Of a DNA stretch of 64,000 nucleotides, positions 22,166-36,420 are shown one piece after another. Position 1 is the first letter of the stretch. Every line of letters starts with the position of its first letter. The DNA comes from Hetaerina americana (Eukaryota; Arthropoda; Insecta; Odonata; Calopterygidae), in the NCBI GenBank assembly GCA_022747635.1, contig JAKTNV010000001.1, forward strand, positions 30,359,990 to 30,423,989, in the 5' to 3' direction. The notes beneath the pieces were generated by a model. The model searched no databases. It had not been told where the DNA came from and worked only from the letters and a program-made list of their open reading frames with translations. A program made the position numbers and the translations under genes.

Positions 22166-25100
22166 CTCGCAAGTTTAAACGAAACTGTTAAAACTGTGAA
22201 ATATGCACGTGATATTCTATTTTTACACAAAACCACAGAAGGATATTTTCCTGGCCTTTACTGCTCACGCTCGTTTACAATAGAAAGCATGACTGCAAAT
22301 TGATAAGGACGCAAAACAGAAAAGCTATAAGGGGTGAGGGAATTAACACCGAATAGAAAAGAATACAGGGTTCCAGTAAACCAATCTTTGACTGATTTCC
22401 TGATGATGAAGAATATTCCTTGCACTTTACGCAACGGTATACAAGGGTTCCAAGCACCACTGAAAGGGAATTGTGCTAGGTAATAGGGCCTAGGGATTCG
22501 ATTAGGATTGCAGAAATGAGGCTATTGAAATGTGGACCAAGCTATTTTTGAATTAACTTACTAACTATCAGTATTTGTAGATATGAGTTTGAAAATAAAG
22601 TTAATATCTTGAACATACACCTTGCAGAAACAAGGAATCCGAAATCTATAATTTTTTGGCCGCTGTTTATCCAATTTTAAATTGATCTTGATCCTATCGG
22701 CACAATCTGTCGGACTACCGTCAAATGAATGTGCATCACAAGATTCGAACTGCATGTGGAGACACTCCCTCGACTTTCAATGATTCCGATCAATCGTTTG
22801 ATCTACTTACATAAAATATTTTCAAATGATGTTCTTAAGGTCTTTCGGTGATATTTTTTTCATTTGATAATATCGTCTTCAACGCATTCTCCTTTCAGAG
22901 CGGAGTGGCTGGAAATGCAAAGACGCAAAGGAGCGGAAAAACGTGCTTTTTCTCCGATGGGGAACTCTCACGCTCTTCCTACCAAACCAAGGCCCTACCA
23001 TGCACACCCGAAAAAAATAAATGCATTCATCCACCCGTTTCCATTCCGGATGGGAAATCTTTTGGGAGCCCTGGGCTTCCTTTGTTGGAGCGTGGCTTGG
23101 TGCGCGGGAGGATCGTGAGAAACCTCTCTGTGGGGAGTCGCGTCGCGTACTCGGTTTATTGGCGCTCCGGTCAGTTTGACCAGATGTTGCGACATTTACT
23201 GATAGTAGTGAGGACGATCTGAGGGGTCGACTCCCCCACGGGCGACAATAAAACAAACCGGATTCCTAACGATGTAGCCCCGGAAAACCTGAAACCACGT
23301 TGATCAATCGAATCATGCTTACATAACATTCAATTTCTGAAATGAAAATGCAGAACATTCATCGCATAATTTGAATCGTAACCATGGGGCTCGCTTTATA
23401 GAGAGGGCAATAAAAATGAATTTTCTAATGAATATTGCTCTAATCAAATTTCTTCCAAGGTTATTTATCAATAATCCACGCAAGAATGCGTTATTCACTT
23501 GAGAGACGTGTACTCCTATGCGTGGTGGAGAGGTTTCGTGGGGACATTAACCTCCTTAAATCCATCCCCAAGGTCTATGAGAATATTTCATTTTGATTCA
23601 CAAAAGTTTCCTTTTTTTACTTTATCCCACCCACCCACGTTTCCACGAGGCGATTCCCTCTGGTTTAGTGGTCTCGATACGTGCTTGCCTCGTCCCAGCT
23701 GAATTTTTTTTGTTAATATTTTCTCCAAGTTCTGCATTGAGGATGGACACTACACTGAAGAGTAGCGGGATCTTGATTAGAATGATAAAAGTGAATTGTG
23801 GTACTAGATTGGTATTATTACAGAAATATTAAAAAATTTATGGTATCCATTCCAATATGTATACGCAATTATTTTCAGTTCACCAAAATAATCCCATAAG
23901 GATGTACCGAAATAGGTTCAAATTGTAATAGTAGTTATATCAATTATAATAAAATTATTTTAAGTTTGTACCATTAATAGCATAGGGATTGAATTGGTAA
24001 TTATAAGAAGAAATTGGTATGCAAATGTGGGCCGCCATAAAATTCTTCGAATTGGCTAACGTTTTACAAAACATTTATTTTCTTCATTTCATTAAATGTT
24101 ACCTATAGTAAGTGTATAACTTTGAAAAATGTTATGGCACACCCGTTGAAACAATTTGTAAAAAGGTACATAGAAGTGAACAATGACGGAAGGTAGGGTA
24201 TTCCAAATGCTTTTCACTTTCCCCATGCAGGGGAAAGTATGTTTTCATTAAAAATTTCGACTGCCAGATTTAAACGGAAATACGTGAACATGTTTTTAGG
24301 ACCTTTGAACCATGCTAACCATTTTCCATGCGTCTGCCTGTGTTCACATCATAGTTTTTCTGTTCACAAGATTACCCAGAAAATATTATCAATAAACTAA
24401 TCATCATGAAATGTTATATATTTAACATTTTTATTCATAGTAAATGAACTGGTAAGATTTTGGCCAAAAACCATTCCAACGGAAATTACCGCTTCGGACT
24501 TTTTTTCAATTCTTGGGCGTGTCGCCACCAGAAACATTATTTTTCGCATGAAAAAAGAAATGAATTAAGTTGATGGCGTCGGTTCTGAAGTTATTATTCA
24601 GATAAGGGATTAAATTTTCATATTGTGTTTTCAATTTATCGTATCTCGCCTGAAAAATTTATGAAACGTTCTTATTCAGATTTTGAGAGTATTTTTTAAG
24701 CCGTTATGAATGCAGTCACTCTAGAAATATCATTTTCGCCGCAGCCTCATTACCCTTAGCATAAAGATTGCCGTGTTCATTTCGCTCGGAATAGAGGGGA
24801 TGTATAATTAAACTAAGTAAATAAGATGAAACTGTAAAAGGGAAGATTTCAAGAAAATTCTATAATTTTTTCCTGCCGAGGAATAAAGAAAAACTATTTA
24901 AATACACCGGAGTAATGCAATATGCTAACGCTAATTGCAACTAATGTTCTTATGATAGAAACAAAACCCTTCTTGGTAATTTTCCATACTTTTGATTACA
25001 GTACTGAACAGTCACGACAATTGACTGTCTTCATTAAGGCACAGCAACATTGATATGCTCTCATTTTTGCATGAGCGAAATCTCAAACTTAATGCTCTGT

Positions 25101-25643
25101 ATTTGGAGTAGAAAGTTGTTAAAAGGAATGTATTGGGAACGGCACTTCAGCTAAAAAAAAATGATCATCATTAACATACTAACCAAATTTATGACCCTGA
25201 AATCATATTTTGAATGCTCTGGCCAGCCCTTAGTTTATTTATCCATGGGGCAATGGTTCAATAGTAGCAATGCAAGTGAGAGAGAGAGAGGGAGTGTCAA
25301 CCATTCCCGCGATAGGCAATCTCATCTCATCCACCTATACATTCGACCTCAAGGTACTTCATGGTCTTCGGACCTCATGGTCTCGGAAGGGTTTACTTAC
25401 GTATACCCTTCCGAGATCATGGAGACGGGCAACACTTATGAATGCTGGAGATTTCAAATCCATTGCTACAAATGGCACACTAACACCTGGCAGAATTGAG
25501 TGGTCCATATCTTACTTAACTGCAGCAGTCAAATTCTATAAGTTGCATTAACCTGTGAATGTGTGGTGAATTTCATTCCTCACTCGCCACCATCTTTCCT
25601 CCTGTGTATGATGATGAAAATAGACTTCAATTTTGGTGAAGTT
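22166..25643. other. intergenic sequence, nothing recognised
   Basis: No coding exon, RNA gene or repeat family was identified. Bases 22,900-23,260 are CpG-rich and carry overlapping short open frames on both strands without recognisable content. A perfect 12-base inverted repeat (TCTCGGAAGGGT / ACCCTTCCGAGA, 12-base loop) lies at 25,381-25,416. Confidence 0.5.
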
Positions 25644-25941
25644 GTAGTAGTATTTTGTGGGAGGTGACCGACAGGTGAGGTCATTTGCGCCATAGGGGAT
25701 GGACAGGAAAGGATGAAGGGTGGAGAGAAACCCGGCGTCGGCGTTAGCCTACTCATAACGAAAGGCGCCAAGGGGTCCGCAGCTTAACGTCCCATCCGAC
25801 AGATGGCGCACTCACTCAAAGTGCCCTCCACAAAACACCTCGAGTAGGGATCGAGATACCACTGAAAAATATTCAACACCGTCGGGATTTGAACCCGGGC
25901 CCTGGGTGGGAAGCAAGTGCGATAGCCACCGCACCATTGGA
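25644..25941 (-). mobile_element. SINE-2 copy c, tRNA-derived
   Basis: This copy is antisense to the window. The tRNA-like head lies at the high-coordinate end: the reverse complement of GCGATAGCCACCGCACCATT is the A-box side, and of GATTTGAACCCGGGCC the B box. The body includes GGGGTCCGCAGCTTAACGTC and AAGGATGAAGGGTGGAGAGA, and the tail is (GTA)n on this strand. It is nearly full length and close to copies d, e and f. Confidence 0.9.
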
Positions 25942-27640
25942 GAGAAACAAGTTGATACGTACAAGAAAAGTATATTAATCGTTACGCCTTGAATTTTACA
26001 GATTAAGTCAAATATCCTCCTCTTGAGCATGTTCACGCCAGAACAGAGCTTTTTTGCGGTTTTGTTGTTAGTTGTTTTGTTTTATGCCAGGGAGTTAACC
26101 CGTTCCTTGACACCATAACTTGAAGTTTACAGCCAGAGAAAGAAATCATTACTTCATGACGGTAGGGTATTTGATCAGATCCTATTGTTTTCATGTCTGT
26201 GCAGAGGCCTCGGCTGAATTTTTTAAAACCAGAGATTTTTTCTGAAATGTCACGCCCATGTTTGATTGGTGGAGAGGAGTTCAAGCTCGATGGAATTTCC
26301 GTTGGAAAGGACGCTGAACGCCTTCCGTAACTTTTGCGGATGAAATGGCCTGTTGTCATTCTTGGTACTGCAAACGCTCTTCTCAAGTTCTTTTGTTCCT
26401 ACCTCAAAAATAACAGCTTTATTCGCACCTACATGCCACCGATGCGTGCAAAAGGTGTACCTTGCCCAGCTTTTTTTAAAAACAGTATTTGATTTCTTTC
26501 TTCTACCCTCCGCGAAAAGGCATTTTTTCTTTCTTATAAGATTTGTCCGTTATCTTCAAATGCCCTGAGTTATATACCCAAGTGTGAAGTCGGGGGAGTA
26601 TTCTTTCCAGTAACTGCGGCTTAAGAACTCTTATTGAGCTTTAGGCATAAGCACCCAAAATAGATATCCTGTAAACACTTATTTGGACCCACAATGCCTG
26701 AGAGTTGATATTTTTTAGTTCTACCATTACTATACGTAGTCGACCGTGTAGTAGTATGTTTTAGAATGTCCCTGAAAACTATGCACAGCCTAAGGAACGT
26801 CTATCGCCTCATTCTTCTCCTTGTTTTCCACGAATTTTTTCAGCCACTTTCCGCTATTTCCTTCCCTACCTTGTCCGTTCGACATCTCTCTGCCCGATAT
26901 AGGTTTTTTCATCATTCTTCAATTCCACGTTTACGTTTGAAAAATTTACAATCTACATTGAACCCTTCCCGAAGCATATGCATTCTCGAAAATAGCGAGT
27001 CAGGGAAGACCCTGCATGACTGCTTTTTGCATTATTGGGCGAGTAACTCGGTGATACGAGTATTTTGTGTTTGTTGGCAGCGATGTGAAAATTGAGAGAG
27101 AGAGTCATCTTTATAATTAGCCTCTCTTAAAAAGAAAGGTGAAAATTAGAACGATCCATTGTACGGACTGATTAATGCTATCCACAATACATGATCGACA
27201 CCTACGAGGGAATCGCAATGCCAATGAAAAAATACGGCTCTGCCCGGCGATGGGGTTGAGAGTTTGGCGTGGGAGGTCAGGACATAACCATCAATCCCGT
27301 CATCTCAGAAAGTCAAGTACTACTACGCATATACTTCGTGGTGGTTGATGATATGCGATACGTTGGTATGTTAATTGAGATAACAAACAAAATCAGTTTA
27401 AACAGGAGAGCAATGGAATCAACAAAAACACCTTACTACGATCTACTTGCTTGTGATCATGGGAAACAGCATTCGAGAAGAAAAAAATGATGGTACGGGT
27501 TTTAGTTTTTCGAAGTCATCCCACCCGGGAAAAATTTTTTTTAATGGTGAAAAAGTGCGCAAAGCTTCGAAATTCCCATAGTGCGCGAATCCACATTTCT
27601 TAACCCTCGCTTACAGCCTTCTGGGAAACCTCTGGTAAGG
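25942..27640. other. intergenic sequence, nothing recognised
   Basis: Open frames up to about 117 codons (26,033-26,386 minus; 26,766-27,095 plus) show no recognisable domain, splice-site support or similarity to the mobile elements in this window. A GAGAGAGAG run lies near 27,095. Confidence 0.45.
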
Positions 27641-28250
27641 TCCTACACGCCCAAGTTAGGTAAGAAATGTTCATCCAGATGACTCTTATCTCGTGCCATC
27701 GGCGGAAAACCGCGGGAGACGCTGAGGGAGGGGGAGACGAAGGGGGGAGGGGGTAACGGCGAGAGGATCGAAGGGGGGAACGGGACCCTTGGGCGTGTGT
27801 GTGTGTGCATTTTTTTCACCTTCATCCTCCTCTCCCTCCCTCGAGACAATGGGGGTGGCCGCTGCAGGACTCCTCTCCGCCACCCAACTCCTCCATTGCC
27901 TCCCCCCCTTCCATCTTCCTTTGGAGAGGCGACCGCAGCAGTGGGCGTGCTTCTTCTCCCTTCCCTTGCCACGCTCCAGCGGCTCTACCCGACGCGCGGC
28001 GGGCGGAAGCGAGAGGGGCAATCGGGTTCGCTCCCGTCCATTTGGGACGTTCCTCGCCGCAGGAAAAAAATAAATACGACCTGGGGGCGGAGAGGGAGGA
28101 TTCCTGGAAAGGAGTATTTCACTCACCCTGGGAAATGCCGCAACGCGAGCTGTTGGTGGCGGCGGATCGAATACGAGTGTGCCTCGAGAGATCTTGGGTT
28201 GTTTGTTCGGGAGGTTCCACTACCCCATCGAGTTAACAGTTAGCAGAGAG
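27640..28250. other. G+C- and CpG-rich segment
   Basis: Several long overlapping open frames (about 94-148 codons, both strands, three frames) coexist here. That is expected from GC-rich, stop-poor composition, not from real coding. The sequence has C/T-rich runs on the + strand and many CpG. No known domain, TATA box or convincing splice donor was recognised. It is a candidate regulatory or promoter-like island. Confidence 0.4.
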
Positions 28251-29249
28251 ATGAATGTGCCTGGTCCTGGATTTGAAAAAAATATTCTGGTCATTTCGTC
28301 CCAAAGTGCGTTTAAGGATACTGCTGTAGCTTTCCTAGGAAGAAAAGAGGAATCATGTTACTTTTCTCAGAAATTGTTTGAGAAGAACTGACTTTGTGGT
28401 AACGATCGGACGTGCCACGATGCCGCCCACACATTTTACCATTTCCAAATGAGTGACCAATGCTACCGTTTCTTTTCACATAAGGAATTACCATTATGCT
28501 GTCTAAAACCTGCTCTGTTATGAATAATAATTTGTAAATTTATCAAATTGCTTCTACTAGCAATGAAATGTATTTGCTGAAATCCCCGTGTTTAAGAAAT
28601 CCTAAAATTTCTGTGCTGTACTATTTAATGTTGCATGTTAAAGTTTCGTGTTTGAATGTAATTTTCCAAAGACAACTCAAATTTGGTGCTAACAAACAGC
28701 GGACTAAACAGACATGTAAAACGGGCAGAAAGGCATAGTAGGCTAAACATAGTTGACTCAAAAAATATTCCAAGGAAAAACCAGCTGATTCCGTTCAATA
28801 TATTTATAATAAACGAAAATTTCTTTTTAAATGTGTCTATGAATACCCAAGTTAAAACAACATGGCGAAAGTAATCCATCCCACTATTTTATAAATTATT
28901 AGATTCATTTTAAAATTAATTTATTTAGGTGCAAGCTCAAAAACACAAAGAAGTTTATAGCAATGCTAAGCCGTAACTATGGGTAATTATTATTATAGTA
29001 TCAACGTTTGCAATGCTGTTCCTGTCATCATGATTGGTTTCCAGTGGCTGCTGATTTTTGTTCAAGACCATTTTGTGAAATATAACTTAGGGTACACGCT
29101 CCTTGTATAAAGAGATAAAATTCCACGCGAACATTTGTTAGATATAGGACGAGCACTCCTCATTAATTAAACAACAAAAAATTCTAAACTTGTTCTTTAA
29201 TTCAATTTGTGAAATTTTAGATCCTTTTGGCTCAATAATTTGTTCAAAC

Positions 29250-31390
29250 TATGATTATCAAAAATGGGAATGTATCAAGAAAGGGACATCGAAAGCCGCA
29301 AAAAACTATAGGATCCGGTAGTAGGAAAAGGACAAGGAAAACGTGGATCATGGAGTAGATGATTAGAAAGATGGATGAGAGAAGGAAATGGAAGAATGTA
29401 AACACAGTTAGGCAGAAGGAAGTACAAAGAGTTAAATAATAAATTGAGAAGGGCAGTAAATAAAGCAAAATAAGGATGGTGGAAGACGCAGTGCGAGGAT
29501 ATGGAAAATTTGCAGAGGAAGGGTGAAATTGGTTTGCTATACAGCAAGGTTAAATCACTATCGGGTAGTTAGAAGGGAAGGTCTATGCTAACGGTTAGAG
29601 ATAAGTCGGGAAAGATAATAGTTGACACAGAAAAGATCCAAGAGGGATGAAAGGATTATATAGAAGAACTGCATGGTAAAGAACTTAGGCCAACAAGCTT
29701 CAACTTAGAAAAGGAACATGATGTAGATGAAGGTAGCTTAGGTCCAGGAATACTCGACAATGAGATATAAAGGGGATTAAGGGAGATGAAACTAAATAAG
29801 GCCGTGGGGGTGTATAACATTCCTGCGAAACTTCTAAAAGGTTTAGAAAAATGTGGTAGGAAGAGACTATATGGACTGATTTGTAGTATCTATGAGGAAG
29901 GAATCTGGCCGTAAGACTTTGTGAGATAACTGCAAGCGCTTATTCCGAAAAAAGTAAAGGCCATATCATATGAGGACTACCGAACAATAAGTTTGATATC
30001 CCACGCAGCTAAAGTGGTTCTCAGGATCATCAACAAAAGGATAGAGGGTAGGGCAAATGATTACTTAGGGGATGATCAGTTTGGGTTTAGGAGGGGAAGA
30101 GGCACGAGTGTTGCCATTGCAGTAATGAGATCACTAATCGAGAGGAATTTAGAATACGATCAGGTTGTATATACCTGTTTCGTAGATTTCGAAAAGGCGT
30201 TTGATAGAGTGAATTGGGAACAACTAATGAGTATATTGCGGAAAATAGGAATAGATTCGGGGGACAGGAGACTAATCCGGAACCTGTACATGTCTCAGTC
30301 TGCTCAGGTGCGAGTGGGGAACAGAGAGTCCGGATGGGCAGCACGTATTAGGAAGAGGTGTATGGCACGGTTGCCCATTATCACCGTTGCTGTTCAACGT
30401 ATAGGTGGAGGAAATGATTAAAGAGGCATGGGAAGAATTGGTGGTAGGAATGAAAGTCGGAGGGAAATTCGTAAAATCAATTAGGTTCGCTGATGACCAA
30501 GCTCTAATTTATCAGTCAATCAAGTGGCTAAAGCATTGCTGAGTGAATTGGAAATTCAGTGCGGCAGATATGGGATGAGAATCAAGATAAATAAAACAAA
30601 GGTTATGCGATTTTCCAGAAAGAAAAAGGCTAAGCTAACCATTAAAATAGGAGGGCAAAAACTATAGCAGGTGGAACAATTCACGTACCTTGGAAGTGTT
30701 TTGGACCAACATGGTCAAAGTAGTAAGGACGTACGGAGAAGATTTGCTCTTGGGAAAGAGGCTTTCACTAAGAGGAGATAATTGATGACAGGAACGTTGA
30801 GTAGGGAAGTTAAGAAAAGATCATCAAAACTTTGATTAGAGCGTAGTTATGTACAGCGTTGAAACATGGTCACTGAAGCAGGAGGATAGACGAAGATCAG
30901 AGACTTTTTTTTTAGATCTTGAAATGTGAGGAGTAGGACGGAGAAGGTAAAATGGACGGATAGGTAAAAAGACGAAAAATTGCTGGGAATGGTGGGCGAG
31001 GAGAGGGGATTTTTGAAATAAATCCTAAGAAATGTGGGTGTGGAGAAGAATGGAGAAGGGGAAATGGACCGAGAAGGAAAAAATGAGGAAGTACTTGGTA
31101 TGGTTGACGAAGAGAGGGGTTTGTTGGAATAAATCCTATGGAGGTAGGAAAAATTGATGAAAAGCATATTGATCGGCAATGACATGTTGATGACTGTAAT
31201 AGAGGGAAGAATGTTAGGTAAACGAGGAAAGGGCAGAAATAGGATAAGGATATTGGACGGGATGAAGGGAGAAAGGAAGTACACAGAGATGAAGAGGGAC
31301 TAGTAGAGTAGGATTCTGTATTGTGTTTTGTTAGGAGATAGTTATTTGGTAGTGTTGTTCATCCAAAACCTACCTTAACCGGCAGATTAC
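29250..31390 (+). mobile_element. LINE-alpha copy B, 5'-truncated, 2.1 kb
   Basis: This is the longest copy of the family. It starts in the region before RT, next to sequence shared with copy A. RT motifs follow: ISHAAKVVLRIINKRIEGRA (29,996), QFGFRRGRGTS (30,077), TCFVDFEKAFDRVNWEQL (30,173) and the catalytic FADDQAL (about 30,486). The C-terminal YSVETWSLKQEDRR lies near 30,855. A frameshift near 30,345 and several stops inactivate it. The LINE-like order endonuclease (in copy A), RT and C-terminal WSLK/WRRM motif suggests an RTE/CR1-like clade; the exact clade is uncertain. It carries a local duplication near 30,925-31,145 (see findings). Confidence 0.9.
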
Positions 31391-32832
31391 CTTTAAAAAA
31401 TTATGTTTGTACCTGAGATCTATCAACGGTATGCCATTCTCATTATAATCCCCTTGATTTGTAGGATTTAGGCTCCATATTAGTCTTGGTTAAATAGCTT
31501 ATTAATTATTCTCTTTGTCACTGAAACCCACGTGCTTTGCAGGCTGTCATTTCATGCTTCGTGGACTGAGTAAAATAAGCCGCAGGGTTTCTGGGCCTCA
31601 AGAACACTCTTTGACGGTTTGAATGCAGCGAATTATCGAGTCCTTGGCGTTAGAGCTGTCGACTTCCTGAATTACCCAACGAACCCGAGTGATGGCGAGC
31701 GATTCGGGCATTTGGATGCTTGAAACGTTTTCGCATCAACGCTGAATCCGCTGCAGTACCGAAACTTTTCGTGAATACCGATACGTGGCTAAGGTGTGCG
31801 ATGTCCATGGTTGCAATGACCTGCTAGGCTCAATGGAGTGCTCTACCATTCATTTTCTCTTGCGTCGCCATTGCATTTGCCACTTAAAAGTACTTAGGTG
31901 TAATCGAATGAAAGCTGAAGAAAATATTTAAAAACTAATTGGCTTAAAGTATTCACTGTGGATATTTTCTTGCATTGACCCTTCTCATACCGGATAGTCA
32001 AAGAGTGTACATATACGCTCCACATTAGTGATAGTTATTGGTTGAGTTCTATGAACAGTGAACACTCATCGAAGAGCTGAATCTGGATAAAGGATTTGTC
32101 AGTTTCAAATTTCACGGCGGGTTGGAGCCTTCTTACCTCCGGTCATCGCCGGTGAAATCAACTTAAAGAAGGAAGAAGCATCGAGTTTCATATGTCACCA
32201 AAGGTAAATAACCTTAATCTCATTGACGAAAAGTCTTTTTTCTTCCCTTCTATTCATTTTATAGAAATTAAAACCATTTTTAGTAGAATGAATTCAGCTA
32301 AATTCTTCAATTTCGCCGTAAGTGTTTTCTCTCTTTCTAAATGTTCAGTTTCCTCAGCTATACGCGCGCAAAAATAGCCATAGAACAATGACGGAAATTA
32401 AAGGCAGCGTTTGATTTAAAAATGGACGCTCGCAGGTAAAATGGTTCTTGGTAGTCTTCTTATAGATGAGTTTTGACGGTCATTATTGATTCATAGGGTG
32501 CAATAGGACAGATGCAATACTGATATTGAAAACTAATGCATCTTTGATTTCCTTGCCTCACTCATCACCGGGATTTTTTATATCCGTCCGCAGTTCCTTC
32601 CCTCATCCTTGAAGTGAATCATTGTGAAGAACTTAGACCTCGCCCTTTGCAATTTTCATCAATTTCCCGTGTCCGTCATCTACCCGCACCTTTCTGAATT
32701 CGAATTTGTGGGTTCTAAAATGTTTCGGGAGAAGAACATTAGTAAATGAATTTACTGTGTGTAGTATTTGTAGTTCGTATTTCGTTTAGAATGTATTAAG
32801 CATTAGTAGGTAATATTTATCTAGTAGTATTT
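31391..32832. other. intergenic sequence, nothing recognised
   Basis: Mixed-composition sequence with CpG-rich parts near 31,600-31,850. No exon, RNA gene or repeat was identified. Confidence 0.45.
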
Positions 32833-32846
32833 TTATTCTAGGATTA

Positions 32847-33132
32847 GTAATAGTATTTAGGAGAGGCTACCGACAGCTAAGGTCATTTGCGCCATTAGGG
32901 ATGGATAGGAAAAGATGAAGGGTGGAGAGAAACCCGTCGTAGGCGTTAGCCTACTCTTTACGAAGGGCGCCAAGGGGTCCGCAGCTTAACGTCCCATCCG
33001 ACGGACGGCGTACTCACTCCAAGTGCCCTCCACAAAGCACCTCAAGTAGGAATCGAGATACACTGCCGGGATTTGAACCCGGGCCTCGGGGTGCGAAGCC
33101 AGTGCGATAGCCACCGCACCATCTCGATCACC
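32847..33132 (-). mobile_element. SINE-2 copy d with 14-base target-site duplication
   Basis: This full SINE-2 is flanked by the direct repeat TTATTCTAGGATTA at 32,833-32,846 and 33,133-33,146, which fixes both ends. The tRNA-like head (reverse complement of GCGATAGCCACCGCACCATC and GATTTGAACCCGGGCC) is at the high-coordinate end. The 3' tail on the sense strand is a short (TAC/TA)n run. The perfect target-site duplication and close match to copies c, e and f indicate a fairly recent L1/RTE-type insertion. Confidence 0.95.
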
Positions 33133-33146
33133 TTATTCTAGGATTA

Positions 33147-36100
33147 TTTTGTCTTCTAATTATTTTTGGTCTGTAAACAGGTTAATTCGTAATTTCGAAA
33201 AATTCCACATTTGACGTGACGTTTGAGGTATCCGTTCATTTCAATTACCACCCCTTGAAATTTTCTAGTATTGAGAAAGTGAAAGTATTTTCTTCACGAA
33301 TTCTAGTTTTTACGAACTTCTCTTCTGCACCTCTTCGAGTGTATCTTTGTAATCAACGAGAATGAATTTTCGTATGCTTAAAAGTATGAATATTAAGTAC
33401 ATTAGTTCCTGAATCAAAGAGAAAAATTTCCAGGACGATCAGATTTTAACCAGCCAATAAAAATTACCCTGTCAATATTTTCTTGTAAAAGTCATCTGGG
33501 GGTTCGTGTGATTTCCCACTGCCTTTCTCTGACGCTAATACCTTTCACGCCTTCCCCTCGTCGCTCTATGCTAACCTTTTTTCAATCTTCTTACACTTTA
33601 AACCCATCCCCATCTAGTATTTCATATAGACGCTGAGTAAGCAACGATACTCGAAGAAATCTTCGCTCCTCGTTCGCAGGCATCGCGTTTTGCATCACTG
33701 TCATGGCCGACCGGATGCATGGCTCCATTAAAATTCCTCGCACCCAATCTTCTCCTCCATCCTGAGCCCCTATGTACTCACTCGGATGAAATGTACACTT
33801 CCGCGTGCATAAAGCGTTCCTCGCTAAAAGCACCAACAGCCATACATACCCCGTCGTATACACCTATTGCACAGATACTTCTATTAATCACCATGCCTTC
33901 CACCGAGAACAATTAGGTCTCCGCATCTGCGCCGGCAGGTGCAGACATTTACCAACTAGCCAAACAGAATAAGCAAAGCTATCAGTTTCAATGGCATATT
34001 TTGTCTAACAAAGCTTGACATATTACAAAATTTAACCGTGAACTGGACTTTAACCATGAACTTAAAAAAATGGTTAATTATATGCATTTCTCCACAATTC
34101 ACGATTTTAAGAGTCGTAAAATATTGAATTTCACTTCTTCAATGCAAAAATGGATTGGAGATGTGCGCAGTAATCAAGGGGGCTATAGGTATCGTAAGCC
34201 ATCCGATAGATTAATTTATTTCTAAGGTCTGGGATGAATTTATGTCAAATAAAGTTGGCCATCGACGCTATTCCATCAGTCAGAAAAAGTGTTTCATCTC
34301 ATGCTGGTTGTGATTACATGATTTTTCCAAATGGCAATTGTTGATAGATGCTGCTACTTTAGTGAAGACTTCACGCTTATTTTACGCTTAAGAGTTATTT
34401 GGGTACTCATCAATACACTGGTTGGACTCTAGTGAAAACTGATAAAACCATTCAAGAAATAAGTGACTTACATCATCACCTTCTTTAGTCAGCTGTGGGT
34501 AGTTCTTTGGGTTGTAGAGGATCTGGAATTGCGCTTGATAAATGAATGCGAGCGGATTCCTAGTTTCGTCAAATAATTAACATGGGCTGATTTTATTTTC
34601 TATGTCTACGATCAATCAGGGGACGTGGAATGACATTGACATTGATATCTTATTTAGACTCACTATACCTTCGCTGACTGGTTCTCTGGGTTTCTCCAGC
34701 AGCCCCAGGGTGAAGATAACACCAATAACAGTAACGTAACACCAAGTGAACGCCAATGGGAGACGATTGCACTGCACTTTCTCTCGCTTCGTTCTCGCTT
34801 ATGCCAGCCCTGACTCCGCCTGCCATCCAACCCCCGGGCAAAAATTTTGAGTCCGCTTAAATATTTCTAAGCTTGAGAGGCAGTTGAATTGGGAAATGCT
34901 ATTTTGCCTGGTGATGGAAGACTGCTTAGGTAGAAAAGTGAGATATAGGATGATGAATGAGTGGATTATGATAAAATGTGGATTGGATATACACCGGTTA
35001 ATAGAAAATATGAAAGAAGTGTTCTGTGCTGTTATGTTAAATGCTAAGAGAATGAATTAGAGTTTAATCACCAAGAAAATGCATGTGAGAAGTCTAAATG
35101 GTCTCAGAGGAGGAGCTGGGCCAATAGATTCACTTCTACATGCATAGAATACCCGTGTGTACCTATGTGCGTAATTTTTCCCGGATAAAGGTACTTCTTT
35201 GGAATATTCAGCGATGCCTCGTGATCATTGTTCCAATAGTACGCTTGCAATGGATGAAGGGAACACGTTTCTACCATCTTTAAGAAAATGTATATCGAAG
35301 GGTTTATTTTTTGCATCGCTCAAGTTCATTTTTCTGAAGTGAAAGAGGCAGAGGATAGGAGTTGGCTGTCTAGGTAACATAAAGAATTTCATTATTCCCA
35401 CTCGTTGGTCGTGCGCGCGTCTAGTTGCATCGGAGGCGGATGGAGAGATCCCATCGCCGCCACCACCCATGGGAGCGGGATCGTGTCTCCCGGGCGCTAG
35501 AGAGTTCTTCCACCTTCCATATTCTCCCATTCCCTATCTTTCTTCCGCGCAGTATTTCCTGCCGCTCATATGAATCGCGCCTTTTCTTTTCGCCATTATG
35601 CGAAGCGATCTTCCGCGTAGATATTCGTTTTGGACGCCATTACATCCCGGTGGCTTGAGAGTTTATGGGCACAGAGAGCAAGAAGATGTCTTCCCAGCAT
35701 GGAGAATACTCACCATTGTCGGGTAATATCCGCCATATTATTAGAATAAACAACATATATATAATATGGAGGTGGTCTTCCTTATCGCTCTGAGATTTAC
35801 ATTTTCCTTTTCTCAGAACTAATAACTTAGAGTGATGCGCGTAGTTGAGCCACCTCTGAGCATTTTCCTAGAACTTTGCATACGGACATTTTACAACTGT
35901 CTCTCTACTTAACTGTACTATTAGATAGTTCGGGACCAAATCTAGAGGCTTTGAAGCTAGCTAATGTAAATTAAAGATTGATACAGCGTAAACCCACTTC
36001 ATGAATGCGAGATATATACGCAAAGTTTGCTCAAGTGCTGTGCTGTGCGTGCGGATTTGATAAATATCAGTTAATTAAAAAAAGAAAAATTTCACGTTCC

Positions 36101-36420
36101 CAAATCAAATATTTCCGTTTCTTTTTCATGTTTAGACTCCGAAATCGAACTCACGCCAACTAAGACATCTCAGTTACGGCAGTTCTTCATTTCCATTATC
36201 TAAATAATTGAAATGAATTACTTAAATTAAACAAATCTTTATAAAAACATAACTTTCAAATGCTGTGTCATAGGAACGCCACATATTTCACAAATGAACG
36301 TGGATTCAGATGAATATTAGTTGGTTGTTTCGCATGATGAATTTTAGGCGTTTGCTGCCTGATAACGTGACTGCATTAATCAGGGAATGAAAACTGAAAT
36401 TAGATGTTGTATACCGCTAG
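33147..36420. other. intergenic sequence, nothing recognised
   Basis: CpG density is ordinary. A GC-richer patch lies at 35,400-35,670. At 34,650-34,850 there is a 63-codon minus-strand frame, probably part of an unrecognised repeat. No supported gene. Confidence 0.4.

Noticed and set aside
23652..23710. tRNA-like 5' half (TGGTTTAGTGG...) followed by a T run
   Set aside because: There is no B box, no anticodon arm pairing and no acceptor-stem partner. Too little for a tRNA or SINE call.
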